From an uncultured Lachnospiraceae bacterium (lineage in GTDB: Bacteria; Bacillota; Clostridia; Lachnospirales; Lachnospiraceae): a stretch of DNA of 9,134 nt. The position numbers and the translations under genes are program-made. The stretch is taken from contig CAJOPI010000163.1 in assembly GCA_905236275.1 (NCBI GenBank), forward strand, positions 1 to 9,134, in the 5' to 3' direction. Every line of letters starts with the position of its first letter. The stretch's first letter is position 1. Below, piece after piece: positions 1 through 7,192 of this stretch. The notes below the pieces were generated by a model. The model did not search any database and was not told where the DNA came from. It saw only the letters and a program-made list of their open reading frames with translations.

Positions 1-54
1 AACCACAGCACTCCCCGCCGTATCCATCTTCGTTTCGTCTGCCTTCAGTTTCAC
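1..54 (-). CDS. 5' end of an unrecognised gene, truncated by the window edge
   Basis: This is the start of a coding region running off the left end of the window. Only 18 codons are visible, reading MKLKADETKMDTAGSAVV, with no stop. The start is a GTG at 54-52, chosen because a near-perfect Shine-Dalgarno, GAGGAGG at 60-66, sits 5 bases upstream. An in-frame ATG at 27-25 has no such signal. The visible peptide is charged at first (three lysines, two aspartates, one glutamate in 11 residues) and has no hydrophobic signal-peptide core so far. The gene lies 108 bp downstream of argS on the same strand. I saw no convincing promoter or terminator in that gap, so read-through from argS is possible but unproven. 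I do not recognise the family and assign no function. That it is a real gene rests on the ribosome binding site and the open frame. Confidence 0.6.
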   Translation of the reverse strand, partial: MKLKADETKMDTAGSAVV

Positions 55-59
55 AACGA

Positions 60-66
60 CCTCCTC
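60..66 (-). promoter_or_regulatory. Strong Shine-Dalgarno of the left-edge gene
   Basis: The minus strand reads GAGGAGG followed by the 5-base spacer TCGTT and then GTG. This is close to full complementarity with the 16S rRNA 3' end. It is the best ribosome binding site in the window and decides the GTG start at 54-52. Confidence 0.75.
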
Positions 67-162
67 GAAAAAAATATAGTAATACTGCAAAAAACTAACG
101 TATTCCATATTAAGAAAAAAATTTGTGGAGAAATTGACAGAAATGTGATAAAGCTGTGAACG

Positions 163-1935
163 TCACATCCTCTCAGGTGCTTCCATGCCGAGAACGGCGA
201 TGCAGCTCTCCAGAACCTTAAGTGTAAACCGAAGCAGCGCGATCCACCCCCCACGCTTGTTCTCGTCTGTTTCAGCCAGAATCTTGGTTCCATGATAAAA
301 CCTGTTAAAATTATTCGCAATTTCGTAAATATATGCACAAATCCTATGCGGCGCAAGCTCCTCAAAGGCTCCTCTCATGACCGCACCATACTGTGCTTCG
401 GAAAGCATCAGCGCACGCTCTTCATCAGATAAAGGCTCCTTAATTGAAAGACCTTCGCTCCTGCCGCCGGCTTCCGCATACTTTCGAAGAATAGACTTGA
501 TTCTTACCATGGTGTACATGATGTAAGGACCCGTATTGCCTTCAAAAGAAGTAAACTTATCAATATCAAAGACATAATCCTTAGATGCCTGATTCGAAAG
601 GTCTCCGTATTTAATGGCACTGAGAGCTACGATTCTTGCGGTCTCCTTCGCCTCTTCTTCCGAAAGATTGATGGAATCGCTCTCCGACATCTTTTTAAGC
701 ATTTCCTCATTGACATCAGAGATAAGGTTTTCAAGCCTCATGACTCCGCCCGCACGCGTCTTGAAAGGCTTGCCGTCCTTTCCGTTCATCGTACCGAAGC
801 CTAAGAAATCAAGCTTCGTCTCCTCGGGAACAATACCTGTCTTCTTCGCACATCTGAAAACCTGCACAAAGTGAAGCGACTGCCTCTTGTCAACCACATA
901 GATAATCTGGTCCGGCTTGAAGTCCTCTTGCCTCTGTACAAGGGTAGCAAGGTCTGTCGTCGTATAAAGTGCCGCACCGTCGGATTTAAGTATCATACAG
1001 GGCGGAACCTCTTTAGAGTCAGTCTCTTCTGATACATCAACAACCAGAGCCCCCTGACTTTCATAGGCAAAGCCGTCCTTCTTTAACCTTTCGACCATAG
1101 CAGGGATATAAGGGTCTGCATCAGCTTCGCCTTTCCAGAGGTCAAAATCAACAGTCAGATTCGCATAATTCTTCTTTAAGTCAGCAACAGAAATAGCTAT
1201 GATATGCTTCCAGATTGCCCTGTAACCCCTGTCGCCATGCTGCAGCTTATAGGTCGCATCCATAGCGGCATTCTTAAAGTCCTCGTTCTCTTTCGACTTT
1301 GCGGATGCTGCCGGATAAATTTCTTCCAGCTCTTCAAGCGTGAAGGGAGCCTCTGCAGGGTATTCACCCTCAAAAGCTTCATCAAAATAGGGCAGGTCAG
1401 GTTTTCTCTCCTTTAGCTCTGTGATGATAAGTCCCATCTGGAGTCCCCAGTCACCTAAGTGGACATCAGAAATAACCTCATGTCCCATAAGTCTTGCAAG
1501 GCGCTTTACGCTCTCTCCGATGATTGCCGAACGCAGATGCCCAATGTGAAGCGGTTTCGCCACATTCGGTCCGCCGTAGTCTATTACGATCTTTCTCTTA
1601 TTTTCCGCCGTATCAAGTCCGAGACGCTCATCTGCATCCATTTTTCCTAAATGCGACGCAAGAAATGAGGGGTTGATTTTCATATTCAAAAATCCCGGTC
1701 TTACGGCTTCAACTGACGAAAAGTACTCTGAGCCGGCAAGCTCTCTCGCAACAGCTTCCGCAATATCAAAAGGATTTTTATGGAGCTTTTTCGCTCCTGC
1801 CATTGCGCCGTTACACTGAAATTCGCAGAGATCCGGTCTGTTGGAAAGCCCGACTTTACCAAGCTCCCCGTCAAATCCCGCCTTTTCAAAAGCAGCACTC
1901 ACTTCTTTTGTCAATAAATCAATTAAATTCTGCAT
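163..1935 (-). CDS. argS: Arginyl-tRNA synthetase (class I)
   Basis: This cytoplasmic enzyme activates arginine with ATP and charges tRNA-Arg; family members need the tRNA bound for the activation step. The 590-residue protein is full length for the family. Residues 1-95 form the ArgRS-specific N-terminal domain. The class I HIGH signature is at 130-133 in PLHIGHLRSA, and GDWGLQMG at 161-168 is typical of ArgRS. The second signature is the degenerate family form GKDGKPFKTR at 385-394 instead of a classical KMSKS, as in many bacterial ArgRS. Residues from about 470 to 590 are the helical DALR anticodon-binding domain, ending in PERM as usual. The ATG at 1935 has GGAG 9 bases upstream (1945-1948). 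The gene starts 29 bp after queH with no terminator between, so it probably shares the carAB-queH transcript. No truncation or missing motif was seen. Confidence 0.98.
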   Translation of the reverse strand: MQNLIDLLTKEVSAAFEKAGFDGELGKVGLSNRPDLCEFQCNGAMAGAKKLHKNPFDIAEAVARELAGSEYFSSVEAVRPGFLNMKINPSFLASHLGKMDADERLGLDTAENKRKIVIDYGGPNVAKPLHIGHLRSAIIGESVKRLARLMGHEVISDVHLGDWGLQMGLIITELKERKPDLPYFDEAFEGEYPAEAPFTLEELEEIYPAASAKSKENEDFKNAAMDATYKLQHGDRGYRAIWKHIIAISVADLKKNYANLTVDFDLWKGEADADPYIPAMVERLKKDGFAYESQGALVVDVSEETDSKEVPPCMILKSDGAALYTTTDLATLVQRQEDFKPDQIIYVVDKRQSLHFVQVFRCAKKTGIVPEETKLDFLGFGTMNGKDGKPFKTRAGGVMRLENLISDVNEEMLKKMSESDSINLSEEEAKETARIVALSAIKYGDLSNQASKDYVFDIDKFTSFEGNTGPYIMYTMVRIKSILRKYAEAGGRSEGLSIKEPLSDEERALMLSEAQYGAVMRGAFEELAPHRICAYIYEIANNFNRFYHGTKILAETDENKRGGWIALLRFTLKVLESCIAVLGMEAPERM

Positions 1936-1964
1936 TTCTTAAAACTCCATGATTCTTAATACTC

Positions 1965-2588
1965 TCAGGCTGTCTCATCCTGTTTGGAATAGATACAGCC
2001 GCAATAATTCTGTCTGTATAGATTATACTCTTTCGAAAGCTCGACCGAGCGTTTATAGCCGTCCTTTTTCTTGAAATCCGAAGGAAGATGCTTCACTCCG
2101 TAAATGCAGGAAAGAAGCTCACCTATATCATTTATCTTCGTTGAATTTTTTAAGGGACTTATGGAAAGCGTCGTCGTGAAATAGTCATAGTCATGCTCCG
2201 ACGCAAATTCTGCCGCTTCCCTCATGCGAAGCTCATAGCACTTAAAGCACCTCTCTCCGCCCTCCGGAACCTCTTCCAGCCCTCTCGCGATTTCATAAAA
2301 GGGCTTCGGGTCAAATTCCTTTATGATTATCTCTGCCCTGCTTCCCGACTTTTCGATAAATTTCCTGAGTTCCCTCGCACGTCTGCTGTACTCTTCCGCC
2401 GAGTCCATATTCGGGTTGTAGAAAAATACCGTAATGTCAAAATGAGGTTCAAGATATTCAAGACAGTAGCTTGAACAGGGCGCACAGCAGACATGGAGCA
2501 AAAGCCGAGGCTTTTGCTCCTTTCCGTCTATCTCTTCGATAAGCTTATCAAGTTCCTTGCTGTAATTCCTTTTATTCACCTGTATCAC
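1965..2588 (-). CDS. queH: Epoxyqueuosine reductase QueH (DUF208 family)
   Basis: QueH catalyses the last step of queuosine synthesis, reducing epoxyqueuosine to queuosine at position 34 of GUN-anticodon tRNAs. It is unrelated to the cobalamin-dependent QueG. The 207-residue length fits the family. The cysteine motifs are all present: HVCCAPCSS with Cys34, Cys35 and Cys38; ERCFKCYELRM with Cys114 and Cys117; and QNYCGC with Cys196 and Cys198. In studied homologues these positions hold an iron-sulfur cluster and a further iron. TTLSISPLKNS (139-149) and DFKKKDGYKRS (171-181) are also family hallmarks. The start is the GTG at 2588, which overlaps the carB stop as GTGA. A weak GGA lies 5 bases upstream (2594-2596), suggesting translation coupled to carB. 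A second GTG at codon 4 is less well supported. A perfect hairpin lies within codons 23-32. Confidence 0.95.
   Translation of the reverse strand: MIQVNKRNYSKELDKLIEEIDGKEQKPRLLLHVCCAPCSSYCLEYLEPHFDITVFFYNPNMDSAEEYSRRARELRKFIEKSGSRAEIIIKEFDPKPFYEIARGLEEVPEGGERCFKCYELRMREAAEFASEHDYDYFTTTLSISPLKNSTKINDIGELLSCIYGVKHLPSDFKKKDGYKRSVELSKEYNLYRQNYCGCIYSKQDETA
2495..2520 (-). repeat. Perfect 11-bp hairpin inside the queH coding region
   Basis: An exact inverted repeat with arms 2495-2505 and 2510-2520 (GGAGCAAAAGC against its complement) is separated by only 4 bases. In the queH mRNA it folds into an 11-bp stem with a CUCG loop, or 12 pairs if the closing C-G is counted. It starts about 70 bases after the start codon and encodes the residues just before the first cysteine motif. 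No U-run follows on either strand, so it is not an intrinsic terminator. It may be a translational or mRNA-stability element, or a by-product of the codons for EQKPRLLL. Confidence 0.7.
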
Positions 2589-5500
2589 GCATTTCCGCGT
2601 CGAGCCACCTTTGCAATATCTATCGGCAGAGGGAACAGATTAGCCTTTTCGTTCTCCATGCTTGTAAGAAGGGCTGACGCCGTATCGATCGAAGTAAATA
2701 CATTTACACCTGTTTCAATGGCGGTACGTCTTATCATGAAGCCGTCACGTCTCTTGTCAAAGCCCTGTGTCGGAGTATCAATGATAAGGTCAATCCTGTG
2801 TCCCAAAATGAGGTCCATAACCGTCGGGCTCTCCTGCGAAAGCTTATTTACACGACGCACAGGTATTCCGTTTTCTCCGATGACCTTGGCTGTGGAACGG
2901 GTAGCATATATCGTATATCCCAGTCTGTCAAAACGTCTTGCGATATCTACTACCTCACTCTTGTCCGTATCCTTGACCGTTATGATGACCTGCTTATACT
3001 TGGGCAGCTTGATGCCGGCTCCGAGGAATGCCTTGTAAAGTGCCTCATTGTAATCAGTCGAGATACCGAGACATTCTCCCGTTGATTTCATCTCGGGGCC
3101 TAAGCTTATCTCTGCGCCGTAAATCTTCTCAAAGGAGAATACCGGCATCTTGATAGCGAAGTAATCAGCCTCAGGCTGGAGTCCGGGCTCGTAGCCGAGT
3201 GACCTTATCGACTCTCCGAGAATTGCCCTTGTCGCAATGTCAACTATCGGAATACCCGTAACCTTGCTTATGTAAGGAACGGTTCTCGACGACCGGGGAT
3301 TTACCTCGATACAGTAAACCTCCTCACCCATTGCGATAAACTGTATATTTATCATTCCGACAACGTTTAAGGCTCGCGCAAGTCTCTTCGTATATTCCGC
3401 TATCGTAGCCTTTACACTGTCTGAAATCGACTTAGCAGGGTATACGGAAATCGAGTCTCCCGAATGTATTCCGGCTCTCTCGATATGCTCCATGATTCCG
3501 GGAATAAGTATATCCGTTCCGTCACAAACAGCATCGACCTCTATTTCCTTACCCATCATGTATTTATCGACAAGGATAGGGTGATCCTGCGCAATACGGT
3601 TGATGATTCCTATGAATTCGCGGATTTCGTCGTCATTGAAGGCGATTCTCATTCCCTGTCCGCCAAGCACATAGGAAGGACGTACAAGCACAGGATAGCC
3701 TAAATCATTGGCAGCTCTTATTGCCTCTTCAGCAGTATAAACGGTATGTCCTGCCGGACGCTTGATTCCCGTTGCCGCAAGCACCTCGTCGAAAAGCTCC
3801 CTGTCCTCTGCCTTGTCAACGTTTTCAGCACTTGTTCCGAATATCGGAACTCCCATCTGCATAAGTGCTTCCGTAAGCTTGATGGCTGTCTGTCCGCCGA
3901 ACTGGACAACCGCACCGTCAGGATTTTCAACATTTACTATATTTTCGACATCCTCCGGTGTAAGCGGTTCAAAATAAAGTTTGTCGGCAATGTCAAAATC
4001 CGTAGAAACCGTCTCAGGATTATTATTTATAATGATTGTTTCATAACCTGCCTTTGAAAATGCCCAGGTAGCATGTACGGAGCAGAAGTCAAATTCGATT
4101 CCCTGACCGATTCTTATGGGTCCCGAGCCAAGAACGAGAATTTTCTTCTTTCCTGTGGAAACAAGCTCTCCGCTCTCATCCTCCCCACCATATACAGAAT
4201 AAAAGTAAGGTGTCGAAGCCTCGAATTCAGCCGCACAGGTATCAACCATCTTGAAGGAGGCAACAATGTCATTCGTGACTCTCATTGCCCTGATCTCGTT
4301 TACGGTTTTTCCCGTAAGTCTTGCAATTACCTCATCAGGGAAACCGAGTCTCTTGGCTTCTCTGAGCGTTTCCACTTCAATCTCATCCTTTCGAAGCTCC
4401 TTCTCCATCTCGGTAATTATGGCAATCTTGTCGATAAACCAGAGGTCAACCAAGGTTATCTCATGAATCCTCTCGTGACTGATACCCCTTCTTACTGCCT
4501 CTGCAATGACATAAATTCTCTGATCGTCAACAAGCTCAAGGCGTTTAAGAAGTTGCTCTTCCGTAAGAGTCGAGAAGTCATAGCTCAAAAGGCAGTCCAC
4601 GTGCTGTTCAAGCGAACGTATTGCCTTCATAAGTGCAGCCTCGAAGCAGTTGCCCAATGCCATTACCTCACCGGTAGCCTTCATCTGTGTCGTGAGGGTA
4701 CGCTTTGCAGTAATGAATTTATCAAAAGGCAGTCTCGGTATCTTTACCACACAGTAGTCGAGTGCAGGCTCGAAGCAGGCACAGGTTTTCTTTGTGATGG
4801 CATTTTTTATCTCATCGAGAGTATAGCCGAGCGCAATCTTTGCGGCAACCTTCGCTATCGGGTATCCCGTAGCCTTTGACGCAAGTGCCGATGAACGCGA
4901 AACTCTGGGGTTTACCTCGATTACACAATACTCAAAGGAATTCGGATGAAGGGCAAACTGTACGTTACAGCCGCCTGTTATCTTCAATTCTTCTATAATG
5001 TTGAGCGCAGAGCTTCTGAGCATCTGATACTCTTTATCGGATAAGGTCTGGCTTGGTGCGACAACTATCGAGTCTCCCGTATGAACTCCTACAGGGTCGA
5101 TATTTTCCATATTGCAGACAGTTATCTTGTTGCCTGCAGCATCACGCATTACCTCGTACTCGATTTCCTTCCAGCCTGAGATACAACGCTCAACAAGCAC
5201 CTGTCCCACTCTCGAAAGTCTGATACCGTTTTCGAGTATTTCCCTGAGCTCGGTCTCATTGTTGGCAATTCCGCCTCCGGAGCCACCGAGTGTATAGGCA
5301 GGACGAAGCACTACAGGATATCCTATTTTTCTGGTAAATTCAACTCCGTCCTCAACATTTTCAACCACCAGCGAAGGAGCAACAGGCTCGCCTATTTTCT
5401 CCATCGTTTCCTTGAATTCAAGTCTGTCCTCAGCCTTCTTTATGGTAGCTGCGGTAGTTCCGATAAGCTTTACACCATGTTCTTCCAAAAAGCCTGACTC

Positions 5501-5809
5501 TGCAAGCTCCATTCCGAGGTTAAGTCCTGCCTGACCACCCAGAGTCGGCAAAATGCTGTCCGGCTTTTCCTTTATAATGATCTCGCGGAGCATCTTCGCT
5601 GTAAGAGGCTCTATATAAACCTCATCCGCAATCTCTTTATCTGTCATGATCGTAGCAGGATTGGAATTTACAAGACAGACTTCAACACCCTCTTCTTTAA
5701 GGGAACGGCAGGCCTGAGTTCCGGCATAGTCAAATTCTGCTGCCTGACCTATTACTATAGGTCCTGAGCCGATAACCAAGACCTTACGGATTTCACTATT
5801 CTTTGGCAT
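2585..5809 (-). CDS. carB: Carbamoyl-phosphate synthase, large subunit
   Basis: CarB uses ammonia channelled from CarA, bicarbonate and two ATP to make carbamoyl phosphate, the shared precursor of pyrimidines and arginine. The 1074-residue length is standard. Two homologous ATP-grasp halves are visible. The first (about 1-400) begins with GSGPIVIGQAAEFDYAG and carries Arg129, Arg169, Glu215, His243, Gln284, Glu298, Asn300 and Arg302. The second (about 553-935) begins with GSGPIRIGQGIEFDFCS and carries Gln823, Glu835, Asn837 and Arg839. The oligomerisation domain lies between, at about 401-552. Residues from about 936 on form the MGS-like allosteric domain, which in relatives binds UMP, IMP or PRPP. 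The ATG at 5809 is 2 bp after the carA stop, with AGGA 12 bases upstream inside carA (5822-5825). The TGA stop overlaps the queH start. All catalytic landmarks are present. Confidence 0.99.
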   Translation of the reverse strand: MPKNSEIRKVLVIGSGPIVIGQAAEFDYAGTQACRSLKEEGVEVCLVNSNPATIMTDKEIADEVYIEPLTAKMLREIIIKEKPDSILPTLGGQAGLNLGMELAESGFLEEHGVKLIGTTAATIKKAEDRLEFKETMEKIGEPVAPSLVVENVEDGVEFTRKIGYPVVLRPAYTLGGSGGGIANNETELREILENGIRLSRVGQVLVERCISGWKEIEYEVMRDAAGNKITVCNMENIDPVGVHTGDSIVVAPSQTLSDKEYQMLRSSALNIIEELKITGGCNVQFALHPNSFEYCVIEVNPRVSRSSALASKATGYPIAKVAAKIALGYTLDEIKNAITKKTCACFEPALDYCVVKIPRLPFDKFITAKRTLTTQMKATGEVMALGNCFEAALMKAIRSLEQHVDCLLSYDFSTLTEEQLLKRLELVDDQRIYVIAEAVRRGISHERIHEITLVDLWFIDKIAIITEMEKELRKDEIEVETLREAKRLGFPDEVIARLTGKTVNEIRAMRVTNDIVASFKMVDTCAAEFEASTPYFYSVYGGEDESGELVSTGKKKILVLGSGPIRIGQGIEFDFCSVHATWAFSKAGYETIIINNNPETVSTDFDIADKLYFEPLTPEDVENIVNVENPDGAVVQFGGQTAIKLTEALMQMGVPIFGTSAENVDKAEDRELFDEVLAATGIKRPAGHTVYTAEEAIRAANDLGYPVLVRPSYVLGGQGMRIAFNDDEIREFIGIINRIAQDHPILVDKYMMGKEIEVDAVCDGTDILIPGIMEHIERAGIHSGDSISVYPAKSISDSVKATIAEYTKRLARALNVVGMINIQFIAMGEEVYCIEVNPRSSRTVPYISKVTGIPIVDIATRAILGESIRSLGYEPGLQPEADYFAIKMPVFSFEKIYGAEISLGPEMKSTGECLGISTDYNEALYKAFLGAGIKLPKYKQVIITVKDTDKSEVVDIARRFDRLGYTIYATRSTAKVIGENGIPVRRVNKLSQESPTVMDLILGHRIDLIIDTPTQGFDKRRDGFMIRRTAIETGVNVFTSIDTASALLTSMENEKANLFPLPIDIAKVARRGNA

Positions 5810-5811
5810 TA

Positions 5812-7020
5812 TTAAAATCTGTCCTTTCTGCTTGTTTTCATCATTTCTATAAATCTGTCAAAGAGGTATGCGGTATCCATGGGACCTGCACATGCCTCCG
5901 GATGGAACTGAACGGTGAAGATATTTTTATTTACATATTTCATACCCTCATTTGTTCCGTCATTGACATTTATAAATGCAGGAACTGCGATGCTGCTGTC
6001 CATCTTTTCTGCATCCACCACATAGCCATGATTCTGTGAAGATATGTATACTCTTCCTGTTTCCAGGTCCTTGACCGGATGGTTAGCACCTCTGTGACCG
6101 TATTTTAATTTATGGGTATCAGCACCGGCCGCAAGTGCCATGAGCTGATGTCCGAGACAGATTGCAAATATCGGTATATCCGTATTATAAAGTTTTCTGA
6201 TCTCTTCGATTATTTCCGGACAGTCCTTCGGGTCTCCCGGTCCATTCGAAATCATTATTCCGTCAGGCCGTAAGGCTATTATCTCTTCAGCCTCCGTCTT
6301 TGAGGGGAATACCGTAACCGAGCAGCCTCTTCTTGCAAGATTGAGTGCGATATCTTTTTTCATTCCGACATCGATTATCGCTACCCTGAGTCCGCTTCCG
6401 TTGAGTTCTTTTACATAATTCGGTACTCTTTCCGCAACCACAGGCTTTTCTGTTATCGAGCCCTTTGCCATCACCTTTCCTGCATCGACTCCGTTTTCAT
6501 CCATGCTTCTTGAAGGTTCGAGCTCGTAGCGGTATTCGCAGCTGACTTTTGAAACAACGTCACCTGTCTTATAAGCCTTAAGCTTCTCCTGTATTTCTTC
6601 CATTCTTGAATGATAATCCGTATCCGTAGTTATCATCCCGTTCATGGTTCCTTTTTCCCGGAGTATCTTTGTCAAAGCTCTTGTATCTATTCCCGCTATG
6701 CCCGGTATGTCATTTTTCAAAAGAAAATCCTGTATCGTGGAATCTGATCTGAAATTGCTCTCAGTCCTTGAAAGCTCGCGGACTATGAATCCGTCCGGCC
6801 AGCCTTTGAGGGATTCCATATCGTCATGACATATTCCGTAATTACCGATAAGCGGGTAGGTCATGCACACTGCCTGTCCTGCATAAGACGGGTCTGTAAG
6901 GACTTCAAGGTATCCTGTCATGGATGTATTGAAAACTATTTCGCTAACGATTTCTTTTGTCGAGCCTATTGATACACCCTTAAATACCATTCCGTCCTCA
7001 AGTATCAAAAATGCCTGCAT
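5812..7020 (-). CDS. carA: Carbamoyl-phosphate synthase, small (glutaminase) subunit
   Basis: CarA hydrolyses glutamine and delivers ammonia to CarB. The N-terminal small-subunit domain spans about 1-150, with the typical FNTSMTGYLEVLTDPSYAGQ (30-49) and GIAGIDTRALT (107-117). The class I glutaminase domain runs from about 210 to 395. Its nucleophile is Cys288 in FAICLGHQ, and its partners are His373 and Glu375 in QFHPEA. SNGPGDP at 258-264 is also diagnostic. At 402 residues it is somewhat longer than most bacterial CarA proteins. The extra length lies in the linker at about 163-206, which is polar and does not resemble either domain. The ATG at 7020 follows AGGAGAG (7026-7032) by 5 bases. 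carA precedes carB by 2 bp and follows a 172-bp gap holding a large hairpin. I recognised no PyrR-type binding site or arginine-repressor box in that gap. Confidence 0.99.
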   Translation of the reverse strand: MQAFLILEDGMVFKGVSIGSTKEIVSEIVFNTSMTGYLEVLTDPSYAGQAVCMTYPLIGNYGICHDDMESLKGWPDGFIVRELSRTESNFRSDSTIQDFLLKNDIPGIAGIDTRALTKILREKGTMNGMITTDTDYHSRMEEIQEKLKAYKTGDVVSKVSCEYRYELEPSRSMDENGVDAGKVMAKGSITEKPVVAERVPNYVKELNGSGLRVAIIDVGMKKDIALNLARRGCSVTVFPSKTEAEEIIALRPDGIMISNGPGDPKDCPEIIEEIRKLYNTDIPIFAICLGHQLMALAAGADTHKLKYGHRGANHPVKDLETGRVYISSQNHGYVVDAEKMDSSIAVPAFINVNDGTNEGMKYVNKNIFTVQFHPEACAGPMDTAYLFDRFIEMMKTSRKDRF

Positions 7021-7025
7021 TATTA

Positions 7026-7032
7026 CTCTCCT
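7026..7032 (-). promoter_or_regulatory. Ribosome binding site of carA
   Basis: The minus strand reads AGGAGAG, then the 5-base spacer TAATA, then the carA ATG. An AT-rich TATAAA at 7036-7041 just upstream resembles a -10 box, but nothing like a -35 box lies 16-18 bases before it, so I do not call a promoter there. Confidence 0.75.
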
Positions 7033-7051
7033 AATTTTATATTACAATCCC

Positions 7052-7136
7052 GCAGCTTAAATGCTTTGAAAAAACTTTTTGCCGCGGAAATCTTTTTTAA
7101 CTGCGGTCAAAAAGTGTTTTCAGGCATTTAAGCTGC
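7052..7136. repeat. 85-bp imperfect inverted repeat between purL and carA
   Basis: The outer arms 7052-7064 (GCAGCTTAAATGC) and 7124-7136 are perfect 13-base complements. After a small asymmetric mismatch (7065-7066 against 7123) the pairing continues: 7067-7072 with 7117-7122, 7074-7081 with 7108-7115, and 7082-7085 with 7103-7106. The only interruptions are one mismatch (7073/7116) and one unpaired base (7107). That gives about 31 pairs around a 17-base loop at 7086-7102. The structure fills about half of the purL-carA gap. A 5-base direct repeat TTACA occurs at 7042-7046 and 7137-7141. It abuts the repeat on the right but lies 5 bases away on the left, so it is weak evidence for insertion. 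Candidate roles are terminator, attenuator, RNase III site or a small palindromic mobile sequence. Confidence 0.85.
7069..7114 (-). terminator. Possible intrinsic terminator downstream of purL
   Basis: Read on the minus strand, the inner part of the large inverted repeat forms a stem of about 11 pairs (CUUUUUG and CCGC on one side, GCGG and CAAAAAG on the other, with one bulged A). It is followed directly by six U residues (complement of 7069-7074). It lies about 80 bases after the purL stop, a fitting place for a terminator. Against it, the base of the stem is A-U rich and the loop is long at 17 bases. The call is tentative; if correct, carA needs read-through or its own promoter. Confidence 0.5.
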
Positions 7137-7192
7137 TTACACTTCACTCCGAATCAAATCAGTTTCGAGTCAAGAATTTTTACAAAACAAAT

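Noticed and set aside
111..130. AATTT/AAATT stem followed by a U-run after argS as a terminator
   Set aside because: The stem is only 5 A-U pairs with no G-C, too weak for an intrinsic terminator. The U-run is probably part of general AT richness in this gap.
134..139. A perfect TTGACA -35 box on the plus strand after argS
   Set aside because: No -10-like hexamer lies 15-19 bases downstream, and it would drive transcription antisense into argS.
155..167. TGTGA-N3-TCACA palindrome over the argS stop, resembling a CRP half-site pair
   Set aside because: CRP-type sites need a 6-base spacer, and this one overlaps the end of a coding region. A short palindrome of this kind can arise by chance.
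679..693. KMSES at ArgS residues 415-419 as the class I KMSKS signature
   Set aside because: It lies in a variable charged helix after the catalytic core. The family-equivalent signature is the degenerate GKDGKPFKTR at 385-394.
2493..3038. A 181-codon plus-strand frame across the queH-carB junction
   Set aside because: It is antisense to two well-supported overlapping genes and its protein has no coherent domain. Its ATG sits just before the queH hairpin with no clear ribosome binding site.
4073..4879. A 268-codon open frame on the plus strand opposite carB
   Set aside because: It lies wholly antisense to a full-length, motif-complete carB. Its translation shows no recognisable domain and I saw no ribosome binding site supporting it. 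It is best explained as a shadow frame of carB codon usage.
7168..7173. TTGACT -35-like box on the minus strand upstream of the inverted repeat
   Set aside because: The hexamers at spacings of 14-20 bases do not resemble TATAAT, so a carA promoter here is not supported.
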